From: Desulfobacter sp.
GTDB taxonomy: Bacteria; Desulfobacterota; Desulfobacteria; Desulfobacterales; Desulfobacteraceae
NCBI GenBank assembly: GCA_028768525.1
Contig: CP054837.1
Coordinates: forward strand, 1,346,001-1,410,000
Length of the DNA stretch: 64,000 nucleotides
Direction of reading: 5' to 3'
Every line of letters starts with the position of its first letter. Within the stretch, counting starts at the first letter, position 1. A program made the translations under genes and the position numbers. Positions 33,992 to 43,899 of this stretch are shown here, piece by piece. The notes beneath the pieces are model-generated. The model made no database searches. It saw nothing but the letters and a program-made list of their open reading frames with translations, and had not been told where the DNA came from.

Positions 33992-35437
33992 ATGGAACAG
34001 GTTTTTTATTCCCTTCCGGGCTTCCGCTGGCAGGACGCCCTGGACATTTTGTTAAACGCCTACATCCTGTTCAGGCTATATGTGCTGTTCAGGGGCACCA
34101 ATGTATTCCGGGTGCTCCTGGTGGTCTGTCTGCTTTGGGTGCTGCACCGCAGTGCTGGGTCCATGGGCCTGGTCATCACCAACTGGGCCATGCAGGGGGT
34201 GATCACGGCCGCCACCTTCATCATCATCATTGTATTCAGGAACGAAATCTCCGCCGTGATCCAGACCCGGGATTTCAAATCCTTTTTCTGGGGCATCCCC
34301 AGGCACCAGCGCAACACCCCGCTGGACATCATCATTGACAGTGCCGCGGATCTGGCGGAAAAAAAGATCGGGGCCCTGATCATCCTGCCCCTCAAACAGG
34401 GAGTGGACAACATTGTAAAAGACGGGGTACTGCTCCAGGCCAACCTCTCCCGGGAGATGCTCACCTCAATCTTCTGGCCGGACAATCCCCTCCACGACGG
34501 GGCCGCCGTGATCCAGGGCGACCGGATAACCCGGGCCGGCGCCATCCTGCCCCTCACCAGCCGGCGGGACCTGGCATCGGCCTACGGCACCCGCCACCGG
34601 GCCGCCCTTGGGCTGACCGAATCCTGTGACGCGGTCGTCCTTGTGGTTTCCGAGGAGCGGGGACAGATCTCCCTGGTCAAAGACAATGAAATCCATCCCA
34701 TCCGCCGGACAACGGATGCCAAACAGGCCCTCAAAGCCATGCTGACCCGGCATGCGGGAAACGAAGCCGAAGCCAGGGGACTGAGGCGCCAGGCCCGGGA
34801 ACTGGCCGTGGCCGCCACCCTCTGCCTTCTGTTTACCTCGGGGCTCTGGTATTATTTTTCCAGGGGAATGGAAACCCTGGCCACCCATGAGATCCCCATT
34901 GAATACACCAACCCGGATCCCAGGCTGAAACTGACAAAGGCTTCGGTCTCCGGCGTCAAACTGCTGATTTCCGGGGCCAAGCCCCTGATCAACGCCCTCA
35001 AGCCCGAACAGGTAAGGGTCAAGCTGGACCTGGCAGATGCCTCAACGGGCATTAACACCCTGGCCGTGACAAGGGAGAATATCCTGCTGCCCCCGGGCAT
35101 CCGCCTTAAAAGCATCGATCCCGCCAATGTGGAAATCACCCTGGACGCCCTGACGGAAAAGAGACTGCCGGTGCAGCCGGACTGGACGGGCAAACTGCCC
35201 GAGGGCTATATCATGAAGGGGGCCAGGGCCATTCCGCCGGAACTGACGGTCATGGGCGGGGAACTGGCCCTGAAAAATCTGGCCACGGTATTCACGGAAA
35301 AAATAGACCTCAGCAGGCTGAAGGACTCCGGCGTGGTCTCTGTGGGCCTGAAGCTGAATTCGCCGGGCCTGAAATTAAAAGACAGGGAATCCATCCAGGT
35401 GCAGTACTTTGTATCTCCGAAAACCGAACAGAATTAA
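33992..35437 (+). CDS. Diadenylate cyclase CdaA fused to YbbR domains
   Basis: A 481-residue membrane protein that makes c-di-AMP from two ATP. Three membrane helices (~15-95) are followed by the DAC domain (~100-255) with both signature motifs: DGA in NPLHDGAAVI and RHR in YGTRHRAALG. After a linker comes a fourth membrane helix (LAVAATLCLLFTSGLWYYF) and two YbbR-type beta domains (~300-385 and ~390-475) that would lie outside the membrane. In Firmicutes, CdaA and the YbbR protein CdaR are separate genes, and CdaR modulates CdaA. Here they form one chain. It is followed 3 bp later by a helicase gene. Confidence 0.92.
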   Translation: MEQVFYSLPGFRWQDALDILLNAYILFRLYVLFRGTNVFRVLLVVCLLWVLHRSAGSMGLVITNWAMQGVITAATFIIIIVFRNEISAVIQTRDFKSFFWGIPRHQRNTPLDIIIDSAADLAEKKIGALIILPLKQGVDNIVKDGVLLQANLSREMLTSIFWPDNPLHDGAAVIQGDRITRAGAILPLTSRRDLASAYGTRHRAALGLTESCDAVVLVVSEERGQISLVKDNEIHPIRRTTDAKQALKAMLTRHAGNEAEARGLRRQARELAVAATLCLLFTSGLWYYFSRGMETLATHEIPIEYTNPDPRLKLTKASVSGVKLLISGAKPLINALKPEQVRVKLDLADASTGINTLAVTRENILLPPGIRLKSIDPANVEITLDALTEKRLPVQPDWTGKLPEGYIMKGARAIPPELTVMGGELALKNLATVFTEKIDLSRLKDSGVVSVGLKLNSPGLKLKDRESIQVQYFVSPKTEQN

Positions 35438-35440
35438 CCC

Positions 35441-36910
35441 ATGCGATTAACCCAGGAGCAGCGGGCAATCGCAGACTGCGATCTGGCCCCCGGAGAGACA
35501 CTGAAAATCATGGCCTTTGCCGGCACGGGCAAGACCACCACCCTTGAGGCCTACACCCGGAAACGGCCGGACCTGCGCTTTTTGTATGTGGCCTTCAATA
35601 AAAGCGTCCAGACCGAAGCAGCCAGAAAATTTCCGCCCAATGTCACGGCCCGGACCACCCATGCCCTGGCCTTCAGGGCAAAAGGATTTAAATACAAAGA
35701 CCGCCTTACCGCCGGTTTCAGGGCCAACCAGGTCATGGAGGCCCTGGCGTTAAAACAGTACGAAGACGCCCGGTTTGCAACGGATACCCTCAACAATTAC
35801 CTGGTCTCCGCCGATCCCAAAGTCGCGGCCGGCCATATCCCGGCTGCCGCCCGGGCCTTTTACCGGAAAAACAGCCTTCCCATGCCCGACCTGGTCGCCC
35901 TGGCCAACCGCCTGGGCCGGATCATGTGCGAGGGAAGCCATCCGGATATCGGCATGCTCCACGACGGATACCTCAAGCTCTTTCAATTGTCCGCCCCATT
36001 GCTGGATTACGATTGCATCCTCCTGGACGAGGCCCAGGACATCAACCCGGTCACGGCGGCCCTTGTCTTCTCCCAGGCCGACCGCCCCCCCCAGCCCGGC
36101 GCACGGCAGCCCTCCCTTATCCTGGTGGGGGACAACCACCAGCAGATCTACAGTTTCAGGGGGGCCAAGGACAGCCTTAAACGCTTTGAGGCCGCCCGGA
36201 CCCTCTACCTGACCCAGAGCTTCCGGTTTGACAATAATGTGGCAAAGGTCGCCAATATGGTGCTGGCCACCTTTAAAAAGGAGAGCAAGCCCCTCACCGG
36301 CACCCCGGTGCCCCGGAAAGCCCCCTGGAATCCGGCACACTACACCGTCATTGCCCGGACCAATGCCGTGCTGTTTGACAAGGCGGTCTCTTTAATGAAA
36401 AACCACAGCATCGGTTTTGTGGGCGGGGCGGGCGGCTACCGGTTTCCCGGGCTGAAGGACGTTTTTTATCTTTACAACAGGGAGAAAGGCCAGATACGGG
36501 ATCCCTATATCAGAGGCTTCCAGAACTTCAAGGCCCTCCGCTCCTATGCCAGGACCGTGGAGGATTTTGATCTGCTGAGCCGGTGCAGGATGGTAGAAAA
36601 ATACAGGTCCCGGATCCCGGGCCTGGTGGACCGGGTTCTGGAAAAGGCAGAAGCCTCTGACACCGGCAACCCGGTCATCCTGCTGACCACGGCCCACAAG
36701 GCCAAGGGCCTTGAATGGCAACAGGTTCTGCTCATGGATGATTTCGCCCCCCTGATGAAGGAGGGCCGGCCCGTTGCCCCGGGGGCCACGGCACCGGACG
36801 AGTTCAATCTCATCTACGTGGCCATGACCCGGGCCCAGGTCCACCTGCGCTTCACCCGGGGCAGCGATATCCCCGAATTCGTGAAATACTGTCTAAAAAA
36901 GAATAATTAA
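35441..36910 (+). CDS. UvrD/FBH1-like SF1 helicase
   Basis: A 489-residue superfamily 1A helicase, shorter than UvrD. Motifs: Q motif at LTQEQRAIAD, Walker A AFAGTGKTTTL, Ia TTHALAFRAK, Walker B/II DCILLDEAQDI, III LVGDNHQQIYSFRGA, IV SFRF, V LLTTAHKAKGLEW and VI LIYVAMTRAQVHL. The compact layout resembles the FBH1-like group that strips recombinase from DNA. It unwinds DNA 3' to 5' with ATP. The ATG at 35441 lies 3 bp after the cyclase stop, suggesting co-transcription with no obvious functional link. Confidence 0.9.
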   Translation: MRLTQEQRAIADCDLAPGETLKIMAFAGTGKTTTLEAYTRKRPDLRFLYVAFNKSVQTEAARKFPPNVTARTTHALAFRAKGFKYKDRLTAGFRANQVMEALALKQYEDARFATDTLNNYLVSADPKVAAGHIPAAARAFYRKNSLPMPDLVALANRLGRIMCEGSHPDIGMLHDGYLKLFQLSAPLLDYDCILLDEAQDINPVTAALVFSQADRPPQPGARQPSLILVGDNHQQIYSFRGAKDSLKRFEAARTLYLTQSFRFDNNVAKVANMVLATFKKESKPLTGTPVPRKAPWNPAHYTVIARTNAVLFDKAVSLMKNHSIGFVGGAGGYRFPGLKDVFYLYNREKGQIRDPYIRGFQNFKALRSYARTVEDFDLLSRCRMVEKYRSRIPGLVDRVLEKAEASDTGNPVILLTTAHKAKGLEWQQVLLMDDFAPLMKEGRPVAPGATAPDEFNLIYVAMTRAQVHLRFTRGSDIPEFVKYCLKKNN

Positions 36911-36913
36911 ATC

Positions 36914-37216
36914 TTACTTTGGCGCCCAGAACGGAGCGACGGCGGCTTCCTTGATTTCAACGGTTTCCCATACCTTGCCCCTGACATAGGCCTCGTTGTC
37001 CAGCCATTCCTTTTCCAGGGCCTCTCTGGACTCAAATTCGCAGACAATCATGGAGCCGGCCATTTTTCCCTCGTCATTGAGAATGGCGGCAGCATAAAGC
37101 CAGTTGCCGGATTCGTGCATTTTTTTGGCCGTTTCAAGGTGTTCCTCCCTGGCGGCCATTCTTCTTTCCAGGGCATTTTCATCCGTGCCGTCCCGGCCGA
37201 TTACGATAAACTGCAT
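36914..37216 (-). CDS. YciI family protein
   Basis: A 100-residue single-domain alpha/beta ferredoxin-like protein. The YciI pattern is present: MQFIVIGRDG, RMAAREEHLETAKKMHESGN, LYAAAILNDEGKMAGSMIVC and WLDNEAYVRGKVWETVEIK. The conserved His (EEHLE) and Asp (LDNEAY) that mark the putative active site are kept. The family reaction is unknown outside dehydrochlorinase-like members. The start at 37216 follows AGGAGAAGA. It is convergent with the helicase gene. Confidence 0.85.
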   Translation of the reverse strand: MQFIVIGRDGTDENALERRMAAREEHLETAKKMHESGNWLYAAAILNDEGKMAGSMIVCEFESREALEKEWLDNEAYVRGKVWETVEIKEAAVAPFWAPK

Positions 37217-37232
37217 CTTCTTCTCCTGAAAT

Positions 37233-37490
37233 TTAAAGTCCTTTCATTGCAGGAAGAATCACCTTCTCCCCCATGAAACTGATGGTGATATTCTGGGTGT
37301 CATTTCCCCAGACGCATTTTTTGGCACCCAGGGCGGCATCGCATGTATCGGGTTCGCCGATGATGTCCACCACCTCGTCATAGCCCATGCCCATCTTGAT
37401 TTTGTCAAAATTTTCCCGGGTGATCTTTGAACAGCCAAAAAAAACCGCGGCACACACAAACACAGCGATCAGCCAATGCGCGAATTTCAT
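37233..37490 (-). CDS. Small lipoprotein
   Basis: An 85-residue lipoprotein: MKFAHWLIAVFVCAAVFFGC gives the signal and lipobox (FFGCSK). A compact domain follows with ITRENFDKIKMGMGYDEVVD, IIGEPDTCDAALGAKKCVW and NITISFMGEKVI, the BamE/SmpA-like or DUF3862-type fold that senses a small turn motif. The start at 37490 has AAGGAAA 7 bases before it. Its partner is unknown. Confidence 0.8.
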   Translation of the reverse strand: MKFAHWLIAVFVCAAVFFGCSKITRENFDKIKMGMGYDEVVDIIGEPDTCDAALGAKKCVWGNDTQNITISFMGEKVILPAMKGL

Positions 37491-37555
37491 GTCAGATTTC
37501 CTTTTCATTACCGTTTCAGGGCATGTTGCCCTGTTTGCAGATGGCTGGTTATATC

Positions 37556-40072
37556 CTAATTGCCGCCTTCAATCAACAGATTCTGCAAAGCGGTCTGCCG
37601 CCGGCTGATGTCCTGGTTGCGCACGGCCATGCCCAGGGCCCTGCGGGTACCCACAAACACCGCCAGCCGTTTGGCCCGGGTGATCCCCGTATAGATGAGA
37701 TTCCGGAAAAGCATTTTAAAGTGCTGGGTGAGCACCGGAATGATCACCACCTGGAATTCGCTGCCCTGGGATTTATGGATGGTAATGGCATAGGCCAGGT
37801 CCAGTTCCATGATGTCGGTCTGTTTATAGTGCACCACCCGGTTGTCCGGGAAAAACCGCACCGCACAGGTGACATCCATGGTATTGATCTCCACGATGGT
37901 GCCGATATCCCCGTTGAACACCCCCAGATCGTAATTGTTCTTCCGGTGAATCACACGGTCTCCTGTCCTGAATATCCGCCGCCCCACACTAAGCTGTTGC
38001 TTGCCCTTGGCAAAAGGGTTGGCCGCCTCCTGAATTTCCCGGTTCAGGGCCAGGGTACCCAGGCTTCCCCGGGTCATTGGGGAAAGGATCTGGACCTCTG
38101 CGTTGGGGCCCATATATTTGGGAATCCATTCCATATACAGCTGCTTGACTGCATCCAGGGCTGTAAGGCCGTAATGAAGGGAAGACCAGGGATGAACTTT
38201 TTTCACAACCGCCATGAGCTCACCGATGCCGTCCCCTGCGGCGGCCAAGCGTTCCAGATCCACATGGGCGAATTTTTTGGGCACCTGGATTTCCGTGTCG
38301 TAGGGCGCAATCTCCTCGTTTACCCTGAATTCAAAGCAATCATCCTCCGAAACCTGCCCGGCGGCCGCGCCCCCGTTTTCGCCGTATATCCGCTTTACCC
38401 GCCTGATGAAATCAAGCTGTTCTTTTGTGGCCTGGTCCGAATCAATGAATAGGCAATCGGTGTTATCCGTCCACGCGGCCGGCGTTTGAAAAGGGGATTT
38501 GATCCAGGGCATCTGCCCGCTGTTAATCTGATGGGCATATTTGATGATCAAGGATTCTTTGGCCTGCCGGAAGACCTGGGTCAACCTGAAGCAGGGCACC
38601 CGGCCCGAGGCAATAATATCCTTGAGCACATTGCCCGCCCCCACCGATGGCAGCTGGTCATAATCGCCGATGAAGACCACCTGGGCCTCCGGGGGCACGG
38701 CCTTGAGCAGGGACGCGGTGAGATTGATATCCAGCATGGAGCATTCGTCCACCACCAGGAAATCGGTTTTCAGGGGGGTCTTTTCATTCTTCTTGAACTG
38801 CCCGCCTTTCCATCCCAGCAGGCGGTGGATGGTTTTGGCCTCACGGCCGATGACCTCGCTCATGCGCTGGGCGGCCCGCCCCGTGGGCGCCGCCAGCAGC
38901 ACCCGGCGGCCCATGGCCTCCAGCAGTTTGACCATGACCCGGGTGGCCGTGGTCTTCCCGCATCCGGGTCCGCCGGTGAGTACGGAAAACTGCTCCATGG
39001 CAACGCCCTGGACGGCGTCTGCCTGCTCCGGGCTGAGCTGCATCTGCCGGGCCTTGCAATAGAGGCTGACCCAGCGCTCCACCCGGGCCCGGTCGATCTG
39101 CCGCTCCGGACCGGGATCGTTCACCCGCCGGGCGACATAGGCTTCGTCATAGTATAGGGATCTGGCATAGTAGCATGGGACAAGCGCGCCTTGGCCCTCC
39201 GGCACCTCCGGATCCCTCAGGTCCCGTCGCATGAGCTGGCGGGACTCTTCCATCTCGCAAAGCAGGGTATCCAGCTTGTCTGAAAGGTCTAAAGAGAGCA
39301 GATCTTTTACCTGTTCACGGATCTGGGGAGCGGTGAGATAACAATGGCCGAAATCCCGGGCCGCGGACAGGACATGGCGGATGCCCGCCGTAATCCGCTG
39401 GAGGCTTTCCTTTCCCAGTCCGATGCTCAGGGCCACCTTGTCGGCGGTAAAAAAACCGATGCCGTAAAAATCATTGGCCAGGCGGTAGGGGTTTTCCGTG
39501 GTCCAGGCAATGGCATTGTCCCCGTATTCTTTGTAAATTCGTACGGCAAAGAGGGTAGAAATCCCGTGGGACTGCAGGAACATCATCACATCCCTAATGG
39601 CACGGTGCTCCTCCCAGGCCTGGGAAATCATGGCCAGCTTTTTTTGGGCAATGCCCGGGACTTCAGTGAGACGATCAATCTGCCCCTCAAACACATCCAG
39701 GGTATTGTCCTTGAAATGGGTGACAATCTTCTTTGCGGTCTTGGGGCCCACCCCCTTTATCAGGCCGGAACCGATGTACTTTTCCAGGGCCGAGGCCGTG
39801 GCCGGTTTATTCTCCCTGGCATGGACCGCCTTGAACTGCCGGCCGAATTTGGGATGGACGGCCCATTCCCCGGTGAATTCCATGGTGGCGCCGGCAAAAA
39901 CCTTTGTCTGGTGGACCACCACGGTTTCACGGCTGTTGGGGGCGTCAAAGGGCAACACCTTGAGCACGGCCCAGCCGTTGTCCGGATTATGGAAGGTGAC
40001 CCGGTCCACCACCCCCCTTAGGGTTTCATGGATATGGGGGCCTTTGTCCGGCATATGGGAGGTGTGATTCAT
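37556..40072 (-). CDS. recD2: RecD2-type SF1B helicase
   Basis: An 838-residue ATP-dependent 5' to 3' DNA helicase that works without RecBC. Order: N-terminal OB-like domain (DRVTFHNPDNGWAVLKVL), a helix-hairpin-helix pair (GSGLIKGVGPKTAKKIV), then Walker A LTGGPGCGKTTATRVMV, Walker B DFLVVDECSMLD, motif III VVFIGDYDQLPSVGAGN, and the C-terminal motifs LDLAYAITIHKSQGSEF and LIYTGITRAKRL. Length fits RecD2. Involved in repair of stalled forks and mismatch intermediates in other bacteria. The ATG at 40072 is the first in frame. Confidence 0.95.
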   Translation of the reverse strand: MNHTSHMPDKGPHIHETLRGVVDRVTFHNPDNGWAVLKVLPFDAPNSRETVVVHQTKVFAGATMEFTGEWAVHPKFGRQFKAVHARENKPATASALEKYIGSGLIKGVGPKTAKKIVTHFKDNTLDVFEGQIDRLTEVPGIAQKKLAMISQAWEEHRAIRDVMMFLQSHGISTLFAVRIYKEYGDNAIAWTTENPYRLANDFYGIGFFTADKVALSIGLGKESLQRITAGIRHVLSAARDFGHCYLTAPQIREQVKDLLSLDLSDKLDTLLCEMEESRQLMRRDLRDPEVPEGQGALVPCYYARSLYYDEAYVARRVNDPGPERQIDRARVERWVSLYCKARQMQLSPEQADAVQGVAMEQFSVLTGGPGCGKTTATRVMVKLLEAMGRRVLLAAPTGRAAQRMSEVIGREAKTIHRLLGWKGGQFKKNEKTPLKTDFLVVDECSMLDINLTASLLKAVPPEAQVVFIGDYDQLPSVGAGNVLKDIIASGRVPCFRLTQVFRQAKESLIIKYAHQINSGQMPWIKSPFQTPAAWTDNTDCLFIDSDQATKEQLDFIRRVKRIYGENGGAAAGQVSEDDCFEFRVNEEIAPYDTEIQVPKKFAHVDLERLAAAGDGIGELMAVVKKVHPWSSLHYGLTALDAVKQLYMEWIPKYMGPNAEVQILSPMTRGSLGTLALNREIQEAANPFAKGKQQLSVGRRIFRTGDRVIHRKNNYDLGVFNGDIGTIVEINTMDVTCAVRFFPDNRVVHYKQTDIMELDLAYAITIHKSQGSEFQVVIIPVLTQHFKMLFRNLIYTGITRAKRLAVFVGTRRALGMAVRNQDISRRQTALQNLLIEGGN

Positions 40073-40562
40073 GGCCGGTTATCATAGCGGACACCGCCGG
40101 TTTAAACAATGGTTTTCCGCGGTTTAGGGCCACAGTTCCCTGTTCAAGCCCGGATTTATGGCACTCTATTCAAACGTTTCAACGAAGAAAGACTCATGCC
40201 AAGACCGAAGTTCAGAAAAAGGTTTAAGTTTCAAACCTTTAGATTATCCCCTTGACTGCCTGGCTATGTTGATCCAAAAAATTTATGAGGTATCCCCGCC
40301 AATTTGCCTGAAATTCTGGAGGTTGGTATTGATATTCTTTTTATTCTTTGTTGTATTTTGCTTAAAAATAGGGGAAGTTCCTATTTTATTAATCATTTCG
40401 TCTGATCGGCTTTTTTTCTTGCCTAAACTCATTTTTCCCTGATACAGCTAATAGTTATGGTGCCGGGATCAGGCCGGCGATTATATTCCAGATGTTTAAG
40501 AATCGTTTTTCTGCAGGAATCGTTTAACCTGCATTTATCCAAATATCACCAAGGAGGCCACA
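40073..40562. other. Intergenic region without recognised gene
   Basis: About 490 bp between recD2 and the first exported-protein gene. It is T-rich at 40300-40440 and has no open frame with a ribosome site. It should contain the divergent promoters. AAGGAGG at 40551-40557 serves the TTG start at 40563. Confidence 0.5.
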
Positions 40563-41330
40563 TTGAAGATTAAATCCATCATTTTTTGTATGGTCGCATG
40601 TTGTTTCGTTATCGGGGCTGCGTCCGCAGCGATGATCGAAGGAAAGCTCCCCGGACCCATGGCAGATGAGTTTACCCTGTTTCCCGGTTTAAAAGTAATT
40701 CGGGCCCAGTCTTCACCGGACGGCAGCCATGTGGCCCAGGTGAGTTTCGGCCAGTCATTGCTTCCGGATGTTTTTGAATACTACAAAACCAAACTGACTG
40801 AAAACGGTTATACCATCAAACATACCATGCAGGAGCGTTCCATTATTGCCGAAAAACCGAATATGAATGCCGTGATCAGTCTCGACACTCAAAAAGGGGA
40901 AACCGTCGGCATGCTGGCCCTGGATGTCAAACCTCCTCGCCCAGCCGCGTCAACACCGGTGCCACCAGTTGTTTCTCCCAAACAAAAAGAACCGGAAGGA
41001 AAAATGAATATGGCCGGGCTGCTCGGCGGTAAAACCAAATACCCGGCAGAGCTGGCTGCCATTGTCGACCTCTATCCCGGCAGCAGCATCATGCTCAGCC
41101 GGGAAAAAGGTAAGGATGTCGGAGTGATGATGACGGCCAAGGGTGTCCCTGCTGCCGATGCCGTTCTTTTTTATAAGACTGAAATTCTCCAAAAAGGGTG
41201 GGCATTAGCCTTTGATGAAGCGAACGAAGGTGGGACCGTATTGGGATTCACCAAGGAAAGCCGGGAGGTGACTGCCGTCATCCGGGACGCCGGCGAAGCC
41301 TTGATCATTACTCTGGATCTTAAAAAATAA
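40563..41330 (+). CDS. Exported protein with duplicated domain
   Basis: A 255-residue secreted or periplasmic protein; the TTG start is supported by AAGGAGG 5 bases upstream. Signal peptide MKIKSIIFCMVACCFVIGAA then SAA. Two similar ~75-residue units follow: FTLFPGLKVIRAQSS...YYKTKLTENGYTI...IAEKP and VDLYPGSSIMLSREKG...FYKTEILQKGWALA...GFTKESREVTAVI, joined by a Pro-rich linker (~125-155). The units look like one ancestral domain duplicated; each has a YYKT/FYKT-E-x-L-x-x-G-Y/W core. No function is known. It probably forms an operon with the 811-residue gene 68 bp downstream. Confidence 0.7.
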   Translation: MKIKSIIFCMVACCFVIGAASAAMIEGKLPGPMADEFTLFPGLKVIRAQSSPDGSHVAQVSFGQSLLPDVFEYYKTKLTENGYTIKHTMQERSIIAEKPNMNAVISLDTQKGETVGMLALDVKPPRPAASTPVPPVVSPKQKEPEGKMNMAGLLGGKTKYPAELAAIVDLYPGSSIMLSREKGKDVGVMMTAKGVPAADAVLFYKTEILQKGWALAFDEANEGGTVLGFTKESREVTAVIRDAGEALIITLDLKK

Positions 41331-41398
41331 AACAGGGTTCATTTTTCCTGTCCACCGGCATATCCTGTCCGGTCTTCCGAATATTTGAGGAAAACAAT

Positions 41399-43834
41399 AT
41401 GATACAACGGTTTGGGAATATGTTTTTTTGCCCGCTGGTCATCTGCCTGACCATGATCGCGGCCCCGGCGATGGGGGCAAACCTGGAAGCCAGGTCCTTT
41501 TTAAAAGAACCGTCCAGCGGGACTCATTTTAACGGTAAACTGGTGCAGTTTACCGTTTTATCCTGTCCTGCAGGACCGGATAAAACCTTATTTTATGTTC
41601 CTCAAGCAGGCGAGGTTATCCTGGATGCAATTAAGGGAACCGCAGGGGTACCTGACGGGTTCTCTGCCGTCCCATCGGACAAGGGGATGAGTATTACCTA
41701 CACCGCTCTGGAACCAATAAAAGGGAGCCGGGTGGTTCTGAAGGCCCTACAAAACAAGTGGACACTGAAAGCCAGTTGGCAGGATAATCTTTTACTGGTA
41801 TCCATCCCTTTCCCGCCTGGATTCAAGCGGCCCCAGGGCAAGACGGTTAAGACACTGGCATCAAAAAAGCCGATAGAAAAATTACCGCCAGTTACATCCC
41901 CTGCCCCGCAGCCACCACCAGGGGTTCCCGGAAAAATGATGCCGCTAAAAGCCGGCCTGGCCTGGCACCCGGGACGGAACGGGAAAGGGCTTGCCCCTCC
42001 CCAAGTCAAAGAAACCAGGGTGCCGGCCGTACAATTTCCAGGAGTGACCCCTCTGGGCAAGGCCTACAAAGTTGACATGACATCCCCGCCGGCCTATCCG
42101 GTAAAGGTTTCATTTCCCGTTCCCGCCTCCTGCGGGGACCGGTTTGAAAAATTGGTGGTCATCAAGATATCGGGCGACAAAGAGAGCCTGGTGATCCCCT
42201 TTGAGACCGACCGGGTGCAACGCCGGGCCACCATTTTGTGCCGGTCTTTTTCCACTTTCATCCCTTCGGTAATGGGCGACGAATTTGATTACGATACGGG
42301 CGAAAATATCTGTATTGACTTGAAACCGGCGCCCGGGTGCGAGGAAAATCCGACAGATATCCAGATCCAGATTCGGGGAGAGATGACGGTTGGCACGGAA
42401 GTCAGGTACGAGTTGAGCCGGCAGGGGGTCGGTATGTTCTGCCCTAAAACAGACTTTTACCGGGGTAATTACAGTTTTGAAAACATCGAAGGATCCAGCG
42501 AACACTTTCAATATACATCGAACCCCGAGACACTGAATTTTTCAAGCGACGGATCAAACCAAATTGTTTCGGAGTTGAACGGACCGGTCGCCCATGGCAA
42601 TAAAAGAAACTTCCCGTTCATGATCGTTCCGGAAAACGGTCGTCTGGAGGGGCGTGTGACAGACCCGAAAGGCAATCCCCTGGCTGGCATCCATGTGGAA
42701 CTGAATACCGCCAAAGGGCTGCTTGAGACCCATTCCGGTGCGGGGGAAAAATTTACTTTTGAAAATATATTCCTTGAAGATCCGATAAACCAGCCCAAGG
42801 AATCGATTCCCTATACGCTCCGGGATGAAGAATTGGAATGTGATCCTGTTGAAGGGCTGTTTAAGGTAACGGGCGGGCAAACCCTGAAAACGGATGTGGT
42901 TTTTGATGGAAAAGGGTTTATCGCCGGTAAGATTACCGATGAGGACGGCGGCGTGCTGGACCCTGTCATCGTCATTGTATCTCCGGCCTCCGGCGACAAT
43001 ATCACCTACACGGGCTCCGGGTATTACAGCATTGGGAATGTACCCATCGGCCGCGCTGAAGTCACGGCCATGTGTCCGCAGCAAAACGGTCGCCAGGCCA
43101 AGATGATAGACATCAAATGCGCCGCCTCGGATTTGGATGTGCCGTCAACGGATTTTACCCTGAACTGCCGTGACGGGATCGTTTTTAAAATTTTCGACAA
43201 CGGGGCTTTTGAGGCGGATTCCGACCTGCATACCCTCCAGGTCGACACCCAGGCCGACATTACCCTTTTTCTGCCCAGGGGAGAGGACCAGGCCTCCACA
43301 GAGGCGACCTATGATGTGAACCACCTGCTGCGGGGTAAAGCCGGCACCACTCCCAGCTATACATTCACCCCCCAGGCCTACACCATTTCCGCTACCGTAC
43401 GCTGGTCCGTAACCCGTAAAATGGATCGTCACAGCTTGGTGGAATACTGTATCCGGCGGGAGGTTGTGGATCGGGCACACAGGGATTTTACAGTGCAGAT
43501 CCATGACAAGGGGGAGACCATGGCCGTCGAGATGCGGTTTGATCCAGAAATCGACACGGCCCTGGGGATTTCACCAGAGACGTATTATTTAAAAAAAGGG
43601 AAGAAAATTAACGAGTTCCCCTTTGAGCAGTCGTACCAGGGCACCAGCAGGTTGGGGCACGCCCCGGGCCTTGTCCCGGGCGGCCTCAGGGGGGCAAGCC
43701 AGTACCGGGCAACGGTGCGGATACTTATGCAGGAACAGTCATCCAAGCCCCCTGGCGCAGAGCGCCAGGAGCCGGCGGAGGCACCTGCCGAACCTGCCCG
43801 GAACCCCGAAGAATCATCCAGGATCAGCAAATAA
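41399..43834 (+). CDS. Large exported protein with carboxypeptidase-regulatory-like domains
   Basis: An 811-residue exported protein with signal peptide (NMFFCPLVICLTMIAAPAMG, cut before ANLEA). A Pro-rich linker (~150-190) leads to beta-rich domains. Two CarboxypepD-regulatory-like beta-sandwiches are recognisable: GRLEGRVTDPKGNPLAGIHV (~420) and GFIAGKITDEDGGVLDPVIV (~505), each with the typical G-x-V/I-T-D/E-x-G start. The C-terminal ~30 residues are Glu/Pro/Ala-rich and disordered. It may act in adhesion or as a scaffold at the cell surface. It faces the minus-strand exported gene cluster. Confidence 0.7.
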   Translation: MIQRFGNMFFCPLVICLTMIAAPAMGANLEARSFLKEPSSGTHFNGKLVQFTVLSCPAGPDKTLFYVPQAGEVILDAIKGTAGVPDGFSAVPSDKGMSITYTALEPIKGSRVVLKALQNKWTLKASWQDNLLLVSIPFPPGFKRPQGKTVKTLASKKPIEKLPPVTSPAPQPPPGVPGKMMPLKAGLAWHPGRNGKGLAPPQVKETRVPAVQFPGVTPLGKAYKVDMTSPPAYPVKVSFPVPASCGDRFEKLVVIKISGDKESLVIPFETDRVQRRATILCRSFSTFIPSVMGDEFDYDTGENICIDLKPAPGCEENPTDIQIQIRGEMTVGTEVRYELSRQGVGMFCPKTDFYRGNYSFENIEGSSEHFQYTSNPETLNFSSDGSNQIVSELNGPVAHGNKRNFPFMIVPENGRLEGRVTDPKGNPLAGIHVELNTAKGLLETHSGAGEKFTFENIFLEDPINQPKESIPYTLRDEELECDPVEGLFKVTGGQTLKTDVVFDGKGFIAGKITDEDGGVLDPVIVIVSPASGDNITYTGSGYYSIGNVPIGRAEVTAMCPQQNGRQAKMIDIKCAASDLDVPSTDFTLNCRDGIVFKIFDNGAFEADSDLHTLQVDTQADITLFLPRGEDQASTEATYDVNHLLRGKAGTTPSYTFTPQAYTISATVRWSVTRKMDRHSLVEYCIRREVVDRAHRDFTVQIHDKGETMAVEMRFDPEIDTALGISPETYYLKKGKKINEFPFEQSYQGTSRLGHAPGLVPGGLRGASQYRATVRILMQEQSSKPPGAERQEPAEAPAEPARNPEESSRISK

Positions 43835-43899
43835 TGCGGTTTCCCGTTCACATCCCACAATTTTTTTAAAATTTTTGGCGTTGTGCAGGAAAAACAATA

